A DNA stretch of 64,000 nt from positions 61,951 through 125,950 of the forward strand of contig CAYQVO010000004.1 in the NCBI GenBank assembly GCA_964421085.1, read 5' to 3'. Shown here piece after piece: positions 26,062 through 34,468 of this stretch. The stretch's first letter is position 1. Each line of letters begins with the position of its first letter. The DNA is from CAYQVO01 sp964421085 (GTDB lineage: Bacteria; Bdellovibrionota_C; UBA2361; CAYQVO01). The notes beneath the pieces were generated by a model, which did not search any database, had not been told where the DNA came from, and saw nothing but the letters and a program-made list of their open reading frames with translations. The translations under genes and the position numbers were made by a program.

Positions 26062-27878
26062 CGAAAGAATCCCTTCGCACTGTGCTTGTCACCGACTGCG
26101 GTTCAACGACGACAAAGGCTCTTCTTTTCGAGAAGAAAGACGATGGGTGGCGTCAGACATTCCGGGGCGAAGCTCCGACGACAGTTGAAGAGCCTGTCGC
26201 GGATGTTACTATTGGAGCGAAGAATTCGTTCCAGGAGCTCGAGGAGTTGAGCGGAAGGAGAATCCTGCGAGGCGCCTCCGGCGAAAAAACGCCCTTCCTT
26301 ATGAGCAATGGAGATCCTGCGGGTGGAATCGACCTTTACCTCTCGACCAGTTCGGCAGGCGGAGGCCTTCAGATGATGGTGGCGGGAATTGTCCGTGAAA
26401 TGACGGCTGAATCAGCGCAGCGTGCAGCGCTTGGGGCCGGCGCTATAGTTTTAGACTGTATATCCGCGGACGACGGGCGCGAAGATTATGAGAGGATAAA
26501 ACGGATGCGGCACTTGAGGCCCGACATCGTGCTTCTTGCAGGAGGTGTCGACGGAGGGTCGCGCACGCATGTGGTGGAAATAGCCGAACTCCTTCGCGCT
26601 GCCGCTCCAAGGCCCCGCTTCGGCACTACCCTGAGACTTCCCGTTATTTATGCAGGAAACGAAGATGCGGCACAGGAAGTGGAAGCAATACTTGCGGGCT
26701 TTGCGGACATGAACACGGTCCCCAATGTCCGTCCGACTCTCGAAGAGGAAAACCTCGGGCCTGCCCGGGAGGCGATACATGAATTTTTCCTGTCGCATGT
26801 CATGAGCCACTCGCCGGGTTATGGAAGACTGATGAGCTGGACCGATGTGCCGATCATGCCGACCCCTGCCGCAGTTGGAAATGTCGTGCGGCAGTTTGCG
26901 GAAACTTCGGGGCTTCAGGTGCTGTGCGCCGACATCGGCGGCGCCACGACTGACGTCTTCAGCGTGTTCAGGGATCACGAAGGAAAGAATGTCTTCAACA
27001 GGACAGTCAGCGCAAATCTCGGAATGAGCTATTCGATTGCAAATGTGCTTGTTGAAGCGGGCGTGCAGGGGATCCGTAGGTGGCTTCCTTATGACTTGAG
27101 TGAAGCAGAACTCAAAGACAGGCTTCGGAATAAAATGATCAGGCCCACAAGCATTCCCCAGACGCTCGAAGACTTGTGGCTCGAGCAGGCTGTATGCAGG
27201 GAAGCATTGAGACTCTCGCTTCAGCATCACAGGTTTCTTGCCATTGGACTTGGAGGAATCCGGCAGAAACGGGGCATCGCGGATCTCTTCTCGCAGTCGG
27301 CGAGCCGTTATGAGCTTGTGAACATGAAATCGCTCGATGTTGTCATAGGATCAGGGGGAGTGCTCAGCCATGCTCCTGATCGCATGAGTGCCGCTCTCAT
27401 GATGCTCGATGGATTCGGACTCGAAGGCGTAACACAGCTTACTGTCGATTCGATATTCATGATGCCGCATCTCGGCGTTCTTGCTTCGGTCGACCCGGAG
27501 GCGAGCCAGGAGATTTTTCGCAGAGACTGTCTTATCAATCTCGGTCATGCGATCGCTCCTGTGTTTCCGAAGAAACAGAAGGAAGACGTGCTTGCGCGGG
27601 TCTGGCTTGATGGAAGGGAGGCAGGCGAAGTGTGGCGGGGAGAAGTCGGGGCGCTGCCGATAGAAGCCGGGAAAAAGCTCGAGCTGAGGGTGAAGCCTCT
27701 TTCCCGGCAAATCGACGCTGGCGCGGGCCCGGGTGAGGAGATAGCAAAGGAAATCGAGGCCGGAGTCTGCGGAATTCTTCTTGATGGAAGAAACCGCCCT
27801 GTAATCATGCCCGATGACGACCATGTCCGCATGGAAGCGCAGAGAAGAATTTTAAAGAACCTTGGACTGGAGCAATAG
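26058..27878 (+). CDS. MutL/GlmL-type ASKHA ATPase (glutamate mutase L family, cluster gene 8)
   Basis: 606 residues, usual length for the glutamate-mutase-L family. The actin-like ATPase elements are visible: phosphate-1 VTDCGSTTTKALLF (about 11-24), phosphate-2 LCADIGGATTDVFSV (about 290-304) and adenosine motif VIGSGGVLSHAP (about 430-441), plus IVLLAGGVDGGS. In clostridia this family sits with adenosylcobalamin-dependent glutamate mutase. No mutase subunit or cobalamin gene is present here; instead seven membrane or envelope genes precede it. That points to a different job, for instance nucleotide-driven control of the membrane complex. Confidence 0.85.
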   Translation: MTKESLRTVLVTDCGSTTTKALLFEKKDDGWRQTFRGEAPTTVEEPVADVTIGAKNSFQELEELSGRRILRGASGEKTPFLMSNGDPAGGIDLYLSTSSAGGGLQMMVAGIVREMTAESAQRAALGAGAIVLDCISADDGREDYERIKRMRHLRPDIVLLAGGVDGGSRTHVVEIAELLRAAAPRPRFGTTLRLPVIYAGNEDAAQEVEAILAGFADMNTVPNVRPTLEEENLGPAREAIHEFFLSHVMSHSPGYGRLMSWTDVPIMPTPAAVGNVVRQFAETSGLQVLCADIGGATTDVFSVFRDHEGKNVFNRTVSANLGMSYSIANVLVEAGVQGIRRWLPYDLSEAELKDRLRNKMIRPTSIPQTLEDLWLEQAVCREALRLSLQHHRFLAIGLGGIRQKRGIADLFSQSASRYELVNMKSLDVVIGSGGVLSHAPDRMSAALMMLDGFGLEGVTQLTVDSIFMMPHLGVLASVDPEASQEIFRRDCLINLGHAIAPVFPKKQKEDVLARVWLDGREAGEVWRGEVGALPIEAGKKLELRVKPLSRQIDAGAGPGEEIAKEIEAGVCGILLDGRNRPVIMPDDDHVRMEAQRRILKNLGLEQ

Positions 27879-28988
27879 TTGGTGCTTACACCAGGACTTA
27901 TACGGCAGGAAGCAGCGCTCATAAGACGCGTGCGGGAACTCCCTGTGCCGGGGACTATCAAGGTAAAGAAGGGCGAGAAAGTCTCCGGAGACGACATTGT
28001 CGCTTTTGCGGAACTTCCGGGCGATCTCATCATTCTCAAGATTTCCGAGCAGATGGGAATTGATTCAAGTGAAGTTGTCAAAGGTCTTCGCGTCAAGGAA
28101 GGGAGCAACGTCGGCACGGGCGATATTCTCTGCGAACATGCGGGTCTTTTCGGACTTTTTAAAAGCTCTTTTGCAGCGCCATTTGACGGAGCTGTCGAAC
28201 TCGTAAGTCATGAGACAGGGCATGTGGGCCTGCGCCTTCCATCGCGAAGACTGGAGCTGAATGCCTTCATTACAGGAAAAGTCGTCGAAGTTGAAAGGAA
28301 GAAATCCGTCACAGTGGAAAGCACGGCCGCTGTTGTGCAGGGAATCTTCGGAGTGGGTGGGGAAAACATCGGCACTCTTCATGTTCTGGACATTGCTCCT
28401 GATGCAAGGCTCGAGGAACGGCATATTCCCGCCGACTGCCGGGGAAGTGTGGTGGCCGGGGGCATGCAGCCGACCATTGAAGCTCTGCGATGCGCGCAGG
28501 AGAGGGGGGCTGTCGGTCTTGTGACGGGATCGATATCAGGCGAAGTCCTGAAAGAATATCTCGGATACGACATCGGGATTGCGGTAACCGGCAATGAAGA
28601 CATCACAATGAGCGTGATAGTCACCGAAGGATTTGGCGGGCTTCCTTTCTCCGAGAATGCTTTTTCTCTGCTCCGGAAATTAAACGGAAAAACAGCTTCT
28701 ATCAATGGGACCACTCAGGTCCGGGCGGGAGCACAACGGCCGGAGATAATAGTATCGGGCACTGAAGCGCCGTCAGGAGGAGCAACTTATCAGGAAGCAG
28801 GACGCCTTGAAGCGGGCGTTACAGTGCGTATCATACGAGTACCGTATTTCGGCGAAACCGGCGTTGTTCAGGAGCTGCCTTCCGACCTGAGGCGGCTCGA
28901 CAGCGGCACTATGGCGAGAGTTGCGATTGTAAAACTTGCGTCGGGGAGCGAGGTCGTCGTGCCGAGATCAAATGTTGAGCTGCTTTAA
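27879..28988 (+). CDS. Unknown protein with barrel-sandwich and KOW-like ends (cluster gene 9)
   Basis: 369 residues. TTG at 27879 or the adjoining GTG at 27882 may start it; GGAG lies just upstream. The N-terminal 150 residues contain glycine-rich hybrid-barrel strands like lipoyl/RnfC-type domains (GTIKVKKGEKVSGDDIVAFA; SFAAPFDGAVELVS). The middle (GSVVAGGMQPTIEALRCAQE; GYDIGIAVTGNEDITMSV) is alpha/beta. The last 55 residues resemble a KOW element (RIIRVPYFGETGVVQELP). No lysine in a lipoylation MKM context is seen. It abuts the ATPase gene and closes the cluster. Confidence 0.7.
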   Translation: MVLTPGLIRQEAALIRRVRELPVPGTIKVKKGEKVSGDDIVAFAELPGDLIILKISEQMGIDSSEVVKGLRVKEGSNVGTGDILCEHAGLFGLFKSSFAAPFDGAVELVSHETGHVGLRLPSRRLELNAFITGKVVEVERKKSVTVESTAAVVQGIFGVGGENIGTLHVLDIAPDARLEERHIPADCRGSVVAGGMQPTIEALRCAQERGAVGLVTGSISGEVLKEYLGYDIGIAVTGNEDITMSVIVTEGFGGLPFSENAFSLLRKLNGKTASINGTTQVRAGAQRPEIIVSGTEAPSGGATYQEAGRLEAGVTVRIIRVPYFGETGVVQELPSDLRRLDSGTMARVAIVKLASGSEVVVPRSNVELL

Positions 28989-28989
28989 T

Positions 28990-29028
28990 CCGCATCCTGT
29001 GCGGGGAGAAGGCGCGCCTGAGTTTTTT
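28990..29028 (+). terminator. Weak terminator candidate after the nine-gene cluster
   Basis: A 5-bp hairpin CCGCA/TGCGG (28990-29004) is followed about 18 bases later by TTTTTT. It lies between the convergent ends of the cluster and the epimerase-like gene, where a terminator is expected. The distance between stem and T-run is too long for a textbook site. Confidence 0.25.
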
Positions 29029-29627
29029 CACCTTAACGGCACTCTCGGCGAAGCAGGCACCAGATACTTTGTGTCGTTCTCCACGACAATTGCTCCTTCA
29101 CCCCAGTCATGATCGACTTCCGGGCAGTTGAAGGGATATCGCCCCTCCTCACTCGGGTCATACGCCCTGCTTGTTATGTACAAAAGGTGTGCTGAATCAC
29201 TTAGTGCCCTGCAGCCGTGAAGAACACCGGGCGGGATAGAAACGCACAGTTCATGGGTATCCGGCCCATACACATCTGTCTGACCCATCTGAAAAATCAG
29301 TTTCTTCCCGCAGGTCGGGCTCTCCTCCCGGAAGTCCACCAGCGCAGTGACTACCTGTCCCAGCGGGAGATACCACCAGTCATACTGAACATGATGATAG
29401 TGCCATGCTTTCACCACATCCTTCTGCATTTTGCTGTGACTCCACTGGGCGAAATGCCCGTCGGTGAAAATGCTCTCCGTTTCCCGGAAGATTTCTCTGA
29501 AAAAGCCCCGGCTGTCTCCGAATGTCTTCAGCAGCTTGAATTGAACGCCTGCAATCCCGCGATCAGGGGCGCTAATAAGCTGCTCAATATCGGAACGGTG
29601 AAGAAGGTCTTTGTTCTGCACTGACAT
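29028..29627 (-). CDS. dTDP-4-dehydrorhamnose 3,5-epimerase-like (RmlC) cupin protein
   Basis: 199 residues with the RmlC-type elements KTFGDSRGFFREIFRETE, QWSHSKMQKDVVKAWHYH and VYGPDTHELCVSIPPGVLHG. The histidine of WHYH matches the position of the catalytic base of RmlC in the HYQ segment. The family usually has RGLHYQ; this variant is also found in sugar 3,5-epimerase-like proteins of uncertain substrate. It stands alone, without rmlA/B/D neighbours, so the rhamnose assignment is only a family label. Confidence 0.78.
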   Translation of the reverse strand: MSVQNKDLLHRSDIEQLISAPDRGIAGVQFKLLKTFGDSRGFFREIFRETESIFTDGHFAQWSHSKMQKDVVKAWHYHHVQYDWWYLPLGQVVTALVDFREESPTCGKKLIFQMGQTDVYGPDTHELCVSIPPGVLHGCRALSDSAHLLYITSRAYDPSEEGRYPFNCPEVDHDWGEGAIVVENDTKYLVPASPRVPLR

Positions 29628-29725
29628 GATTGAGAACTATCATAAAGGATTTCAATTGAATAGCCCATCACGAGAAAGAAATCATTCCTTCAGCTTCTTC
29701 CCGGATCTGCCGATCAAAAGTTGGT

Positions 29726-29746
29726 GAGCAGAGCGAAGCGCTGCTC
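29726..29746. other. Hairpin upstream of the nonapeptide-repeat gene
   Basis: GAGCAGAGC-GAA-GCGCTGCTC forms a nine-position stem with one A-G mismatch around a three-base loop. It lies about 30 bases before the ATG of the repeat protein and lacks a T-tract. It may structure the leader of that mRNA. Confidence 0.35.
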
Positions 29747-29777
29747 GCGGATGGGAAGCTAATATCAGGAAAAACCT

Positions 29778-30071
29778 ATGTTCGAAAGGCTACTTATACT
29801 GGGCGTTACCTTTTTTTCGTGCGCAGCCTTGAGCTCAACGGCTTTTGCCGCGACAGTCTACGTCGAAGACGATGAAGGCAATCAGGTCATGCAGGATGAC
29901 GATGGCAACACGCTGGTCGCCGACAGCGACGGTAATGTCGCAATCGCCGATGAAGACGGAAATATCGCGGTGGTTGACAGGCATGGCAACACTTATGTCG
30001 AAGACGAAGATGGGAACACAGCCGTTGTTGACAGCGATGGTAATGTCTACGTCGACGATGACGACGAATAA
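29778..30071 (+). CDS. Secreted acidic nonapeptide-repeat protein
   Basis: 97 residues, ATG preceded by AGGA. A signal peptide (MFERLLILGVTFFSCAALSS, cleavage after AFA at about 24) precedes about eight tandem nine-residue units with consensus x-x-V-x-D-x-D-G-N (units end at Asn 35, 44, 53, 62, 71, 80 and 89). The mature protein has almost no basic residues. DxDGN resembles calcium-binding loops of EF-hand or dockerin type, and a nine-residue period suits a parallel beta-roll. Known RTX repeats have the different order GGxGxDxUx. The last 25 bases overlap the end of sua5 on the other strand. I recognise no named family. Confidence 0.8.
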   Translation: MFERLLILGVTFFSCAALSSTAFAATVYVEDDEGNQVMQDDDGNTLVADSDGNVAIADEDGNIAVVDRHGNTYVEDEDGNTAVVDSDGNVYVDDDDE

Positions 30072-31051
30072 GCCGCTCTTCTCAGTCTGTCCATAACAGC
30101 ACGGCCGATGCCTTCCTCTTCGCACGAGTCGACGAGAATTACATCGAGACCCAGCTTGTCCATTTCATACAGCGCCGAGAAAAGCCGCGCTGCGACTTCA
30201 TGGAGGCTGCTTTCGGCGCTGAGCACTGTTGTGCAGGCATAATCTCGATCATCAGTCGGCCCGTATCTCGGACCAAAACTCAGAAGACCGACTCTCAAGG
30301 ATGGATGAAGATTGCCGGCACTGCCACGGAACACGAGTCTTGTATGTGGAGCGTAATGTCCGCGCAGCATTCCGGGGGCGAGAGGTTCCTTTTCCTCTTC
30401 CGATGCGCCTGATCTTGTCAATGTTGCGACCGGCACTTTCAATTCATCCGAGAGCATCTCCGCCGTGATTCCTCCCGGCCTCAGAATGCGGGGCGGCCAT
30501 TCAAGAAGAGAGAGAATAGTGGATTCGACTCCTATCCTGCAAGGCCCTCCATCCAGGATCATATCTACTTTCAGACCCAGCGTGGCTTCGACATGATCTG
30601 CAGTCGTTGCGCTGATGCGGCTCGATATATTGGCGCTCGGGGCGGCGACTGGTACGCCTGTCTTCTTGAGCAGTTCCAGCGCAACGGGGTGACTCGGAAC
30701 TCTCAAAGCGACAGACTGCTTTCCCCCGGTTACCGCAGGCGCGACTTTTCCGCCTGCAGGCAGGACCAGAGTAAGCGGGCCCGGCCAGAACCGGGAAAGA
30801 TTTTCCAGAGGTCCCCTCAGCCTGTCGTCCAGGACTGAAACACCCTGGACACTTTCTGATGATGGCACATGAACAATCAGCGGATTGTTCGAAGGCCTCT
30901 GTTTCACCTCGAATATTCTGCGGCAGGCGGCATCATCCAGCGCGTTTGCGCCAAGTCCGTACACGGTTTCAGTGGGGAAGACTACGAGACCTCCCTGGCG
31001 TATTATCCTTGCGGCTTCAGTTATGTTTTCCGGAGTCGGCTCAACTACCAT
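30047..31051 (-). CDS. sua5: L-threonylcarbamoyladenylate synthase (Sua5)
   Basis: 334 residues: an N-terminal YrdC domain with the signature GGLVVFPTETVYGLGANAL and KQRPSNNPLIVHV (threonine, bicarbonate and ATP site), SANISSRIS, then a C-terminal Sua5 domain (about 220-334) with LAPGMLRGHYAPHTRL, which links the two domains. It makes threonylcarbamoyl-AMP for t6A37 tRNA modification. The full-length Sua5 form, rather than the short TsaC form, is present. nadD ends three bases upstream, on the same strand. Confidence 0.95.
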   Translation of the reverse strand: MVVEPTPENITEAARIIRQGGLVVFPTETVYGLGANALDDAACRRIFEVKQRPSNNPLIVHVPSSESVQGVSVLDDRLRGPLENLSRFWPGPLTLVLPAGGKVAPAVTGGKQSVALRVPSHPVALELLKKTGVPVAAPSANISSRISATTADHVEATLGLKVDMILDGGPCRIGVESTILSLLEWPPRILRPGGITAEMLSDELKVPVATLTRSGASEEEKEPLAPGMLRGHYAPHTRLVFRGSAGNLHPSLRVGLLSFGPRYGPTDDRDYACTTVLSAESSLHEVAARLFSALYEMDKLGLDVILVDSCEEEGIGRAVMDRLRRAAYSSSSST

Positions 31052-31054
31052 GAT

Positions 31055-31708
31055 TCACTGTCGGTACAGATTCTTCTCTTCGATATAATTCCTCACCGGC
31101 TCCGGAAGTTCAAGCGGCCAGGGAGGCGCATTCTTTATTTTCGCCCGGATATCGAATGAAGAGACATCAAGGAAAGGAGTTTCGATAAACTCTCTGCGCA
31201 GTTTCTCCACATACCCCGCAGGCAGGGCGGGAGCGATGTCTTCCAGCCTCTCGAGTCCAAAGCTCCTTCGTGCCACCGGAACGATGGTCGCCAGCCTGAA
31301 AATCTCTTTCACGTTTCGCCACAGCGGCAAGGTCGCGAGCGAGTCGGAGCCAAGGATGAAATACAAAGAGGAGCCGGAGGGAATCTGATTTCTCACTGCA
31401 GCCAGGGTTTCAGCGGTGAAAGAGCATTGCTCATTTCGCAGCTCGAAATCAGACACAAAGAACGAAGACTCATTGTCAACTGCAAGGAGAAGCATCTCGA
31501 GTCTTTCTTCATGTCCTGCCACCGGAGCGGCATCTTTCAGAGGGTTTTTTCTGTCAGGCATGAAAACGACGGCGTCAAGATTTTTCACTTCGCGCGCGAT
31601 TCCCGCGATTTTCACATGAGCTTTGTGGACAGGGTCGAATGTCCCGCCAAAAATGCCGATACGACCACATAGAGCCGTAAAATCAGTTACGATCTTCCGA
31701 TTTCGCAT
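31055..31708 (-). CDS. nadD: Nicotinate-nucleotide adenylyltransferase
   Basis: 217 residues from an ATG with GGAG ten bases upstream; a TTG 66 bases earlier is possible but has no ribosome site. The adenylyltransferase signature IGIFGGTFDPVHKAH is followed by MPDRKNPLKDAAPVAG, FILGSDSLATLPLWRN, and the second signature SSFDIRAKI, which replaces the common ISSTxIR. It adenylates nicotinate mononucleotide in NAD synthesis. It is co-directional with sua5, three bases apart. Confidence 0.93.
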   Translation of the reverse strand: MRNRKIVTDFTALCGRIGIFGGTFDPVHKAHVKIAGIAREVKNLDAVVFMPDRKNPLKDAAPVAGHEERLEMLLLAVDNESSFFVSDFELRNEQCSFTAETLAAVRNQIPSGSSLYFILGSDSLATLPLWRNVKEIFRLATIVPVARRSFGLERLEDIAPALPAGYVEKLRREFIETPFLDVSSFDIRAKIKNAPPWPLELPEPVRNYIEEKNLYRQ

Positions 31709-31794
31709 CGGGGCATTTTCTCCCGAAATTCGGGGGAATTTCAAGGACTCTTTGTTGGTCGACGGTTCAACCAAGTCAAGGTATATTGAAATGA

Positions 31795-32712
31795 ATGATT
31801 GAATCCTTTCGTGCTTTGATTATTGACGGCGATGTGCAGGCAAGAGTGCGACTGAAGGAGACTCTTCGCAGCTTCACGTACAGGAACGATATAAGAATGG
31901 TCCGGAGCCTCCGTGACGCGGAGACGGCTCTCAATTTCGGCGAGGGGTTCGACGGAGTCTTCATATCGTCTCAAAACCAGTTCAGCGCCGTGATAGATCT
32001 GGTGCGACGAGCCCGGCAGACTCAGCCGGGGCGGAGAGCTTTTTACGTCATAGTGCTCAAAGTTGCGCAGCAGAAAAGCACGTATATGGCAGGGCTTTAC
32101 CTTTCCGGTATCGATGGGTTCATTCAGGAGCCTTTCGTCGCGAGCGAACTTGAGGCGGCGCTCGGAACCTTCTTGGAGGAGAAGGCAAAAAAGATCGAGA
32201 ACGAAGAGAGGAAGAGGATCGCTCTCAATATTCTGGTGCTGGATGCAATCAGCGGGATAGATCAGCGTGTAAAGGAACTGCTGCGGAATCCGGAGAATGC
32301 AGCCGGCGGTTACACGATGAAAGAACTGCGATCCGCCTGCGCGCAGATTCAAGTGCTGTCAAAAGACGTGCCGGAACTCTACGAAGAGGTGCTGATTGAA
32401 AAGTTCGAAGCCGTTCCGCCTCCCAGGGTGAGCGTACTGCGCAAAAAGAGGAAAAAGAGACAGAATAAAATGCAGCATCCCGGTGAAGCTATCGGGAAGA
32501 TGCTGGTGGACCGAGGCTTGAAAGAGGAAATCGTAGCCGCGCGTCTTGGCCTGACGGATGTTGAATTTGAACAACTGCTCAAAGGCGAAAAGCGGGTTGA
32601 CGAAGAACTCGCAAAAAACCTCTCTCACATACTTGGAAATACTCCCGGCTTCTGGATCCATCTGCAAAACATGTGCGAGGCCCGCCGAAAAGAACCCGAG
32701 CGGGAGGAATGA
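31795..32712 (+). CDS. Degenerate receiver domain fused to a HigA-type HTH
   Basis: 305 residues. Residues 5-120 follow the response-regulator fold (FRALIIDGDVQARVRLKETL), but the phosphoacceptor aspartate is Ser58 (FDGVFISSQ), the switch Thr is Lys89 and the invariant lysine is Glu112 (GFIQEPF). A helical linker and a basic patch (RKKRKKRQNK, about 216-225) lead to residues 228-298, an XRE/HigA antidote domain (HPGEAIGKMLVDRG; NTPGFWIHLQNM). No HigB-like toxin is adjacent. It is probably a DNA-binding regulator that does not use phosphorylation. It is divergent from nadD. Confidence 0.82.
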   Translation: MIESFRALIIDGDVQARVRLKETLRSFTYRNDIRMVRSLRDAETALNFGEGFDGVFISSQNQFSAVIDLVRRARQTQPGRRAFYVIVLKVAQQKSTYMAGLYLSGIDGFIQEPFVASELEAALGTFLEEKAKKIENEERKRIALNILVLDAISGIDQRVKELLRNPENAAGGYTMKELRSACAQIQVLSKDVPELYEEVLIEKFEAVPPPRVSVLRKKRKKRQNKMQHPGEAIGKMLVDRGLKEEIVAARLGLTDVEFEQLLKGEKRVDEELAKNLSHILGNTPGFWIHLQNMCEARRKEPEREE

Positions 32713-32727
32713 CGGGACCTTCAAAGC

Positions 32728-32756
32728 AAAAAAAGGCCCCGTTTGCCGGGGCCTTT
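32728..32756. terminator. Intrinsic terminator of groEL
   Basis: A perfect 10-bp stem AAAGGCCCCG / CGGGGCCTTT with loop TTTGC is bordered on its left by seven A residues. On the minus strand it reads stem then a T-tract, directly after the groEL stop codon. It also lies after the receiver-HTH gene on the plus strand and could work in both directions. Confidence 0.85.
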
Positions 32757-32781
32757 CGCGAACATTATGAAATGAGGCGTC

Positions 32782-34425
32782 TTACATCATACCGCCCATT
32801 CCGCCCATTCCGCCGCCCATTCCCGGGTGCATGCCGCCTTCCTTCTCTTCCTTCGGCTCTTCGGCAATAACTGCCTCGGTCGTGAGGAGAAGTCCGGCAA
32901 CAGATGATGCGTTCTGAAGAGCAGTGCGGCAGACTTTGGTGGGATCGATAATTCCATCCTTGACCATGTCGCCAAACGTCTCAGACGCCGCGTTGTATCC
33001 GAAGGAACCAGTGCCCTTGCGGACTGCGTCGACTACGACATCGCCCTTCGCGCCGGCGTTTTCGGCAATTGTGCGTGTTGGTGACTCAAGAGCGTTGGTC
33101 ACGATCTTCACGCCGAACATCTCAGCTTCGTTGGCAAGCTTCATTCCCTGAAGCTTCTCGATGATGCGGATAAATGCGACGCCGCCGCCGGGGACAACAC
33201 CTTCTTCAACTGCCGCTTTTGTCGCATGCAGAGCATCTTCCACGCGGGCTTTCTTCTCCTTCATCTCGACTTCAGTCGCTGCGCCGACATGAATCACTGC
33301 AACACCGCCGACCAGTTTGGCAAGACGCTCCTGGAGTTTCTCTCTGTCATAATCCGAGGTGGTTTCCTGGATCTGATTCTTGATCTGCTCCACACGGCCC
33401 TTGATCTTGCTGCTGTCGCCCTTGCCGCCGATGATTGTCGTATCATCCTTGCCAATCACGACCTTCTCGCAGGAACCAAGATCCTTGAGCCCTATGCTTT
33501 CGAGCTTGATTCCAATGTCCTCGGTTATGCACTGACCATTCGTCAGAATAGCGATATCCTCGAGCATGGCTTTTCTTCTGTCGCCAAAGCCGGGGGCCTT
33601 GACAGCGCAGACATTCAGCGTGCCGCGGAGTTTGTTCACAACAAGTGTCGCAAGAGCTTCGCCTTCAATGTCCTCAGCGATTATGAGGAGAGGCTTGCCG
33701 GCTTTCGCAACCTGCTCGAGAACAGGAAGGAGGTCCTTCATGTTCGAAATCTTTTTTTCATGGATGAGAATCGCCGGATTCTCCAGCTCCGCTTCCATTC
33801 TGTCGGGATTGGTCACGAAATACGGAGAAATATACCCGCGGTCAAACTGCATCCCTTCAACCACTTCAAGCGTGGTCTCGAGACCCTTGGCTTCTTCAAC
33901 AGTGATGACACCTTCCTTGCCGACCTTCTCCATCGCCTCGGCAATGATGCTTCCGATCTCGGTGTCGCCATTTGCGCTTATTGTTCCGACCTGGGCGATT
34001 TCCTGCTTGCCTTTGGTCGGGGTGCTCTGATTCTTCAGCTCTTTCACTGCGAGAGCGACTGCAGCATCGATACCGCGTTTGAGGGACATGGGATCATGCC
34101 CGGCGGCAACGAGCTTGAGGCCCTGCCTGTAGATTGCGTCAGCAAGAACAGTCGCTGTAGTTGTTCCATCGCCGGCCACGTCAGAAGTCTTGGAAGCAAC
34201 TTCCTTGACCATCTGGGCGCCCATGTTTTCGAACTTGTCCTTGAGTTCGATTTCCTTCGCGACTGTTACGCCGTCCTTGGTTATTGTCGGAGCGCCGAAG
34301 CTCTTCTCTATGACGACATTGCGGCCCTTCGGCCCCATGGTGACACGCACTGCATTTGCGAGTGTCTCAACGCCTTTCAAAATGCCTTTGTTTGCATCAA
34401 GGCCAAATCTCAGATTCTTAGCCAT
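32782..34425 (-). CDS. groEL: Chaperonin GroEL (60 kDa)
   Basis: 547 residues, standard GroEL length. The start MAKNLRFGLDANKGIL, ATP-site VTMGPKGRNVVIEKSFGAP and GDGTTTATVL, and the typical end with a GGMGGMGGMM tail are all present. It forms the double-ring folding chamber with GroES. It is the second gene of the groES-groEL operon (43-base gap), followed by a strong terminator. No CIRCE operator (TTAGCACTC-N9-GAGTGCTAA) is visible upstream of the operon, so control differs from the HrcA type. Confidence 0.99.
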   Translation of the reverse strand: MAKNLRFGLDANKGILKGVETLANAVRVTMGPKGRNVVIEKSFGAPTITKDGVTVAKEIELKDKFENMGAQMVKEVASKTSDVAGDGTTTATVLADAIYRQGLKLVAAGHDPMSLKRGIDAAVALAVKELKNQSTPTKGKQEIAQVGTISANGDTEIGSIIAEAMEKVGKEGVITVEEAKGLETTLEVVEGMQFDRGYISPYFVTNPDRMEAELENPAILIHEKKISNMKDLLPVLEQVAKAGKPLLIIAEDIEGEALATLVVNKLRGTLNVCAVKAPGFGDRRKAMLEDIAILTNGQCITEDIGIKLESIGLKDLGSCEKVVIGKDDTTIIGGKGDSSKIKGRVEQIKNQIQETTSDYDREKLQERLAKLVGGVAVIHVGAATEVEMKEKKARVEDALHATKAAVEEGVVPGGGVAFIRIIEKLQGMKLANEAEMFGVKIVTNALESPTRTIAENAGAKGDVVVDAVRKGTGSFGYNAASETFGDMVKDGIIDPTKVCRTALQNASSVAGLLLTTEAVIAEEPKEEKEGGMHPGMGGGMGGMGGMM

Positions 34426-34468
34426 ATACTCATCCTCTCAAATTAAAAATTCACATTCGCCGGGCGAC

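Noticed and set aside
31795..32712. Complete HigBA toxin-antitoxin module
   Set aside because: Only the HigA-like domain is present; no HigB/RelE-type reading frame lies on either side.
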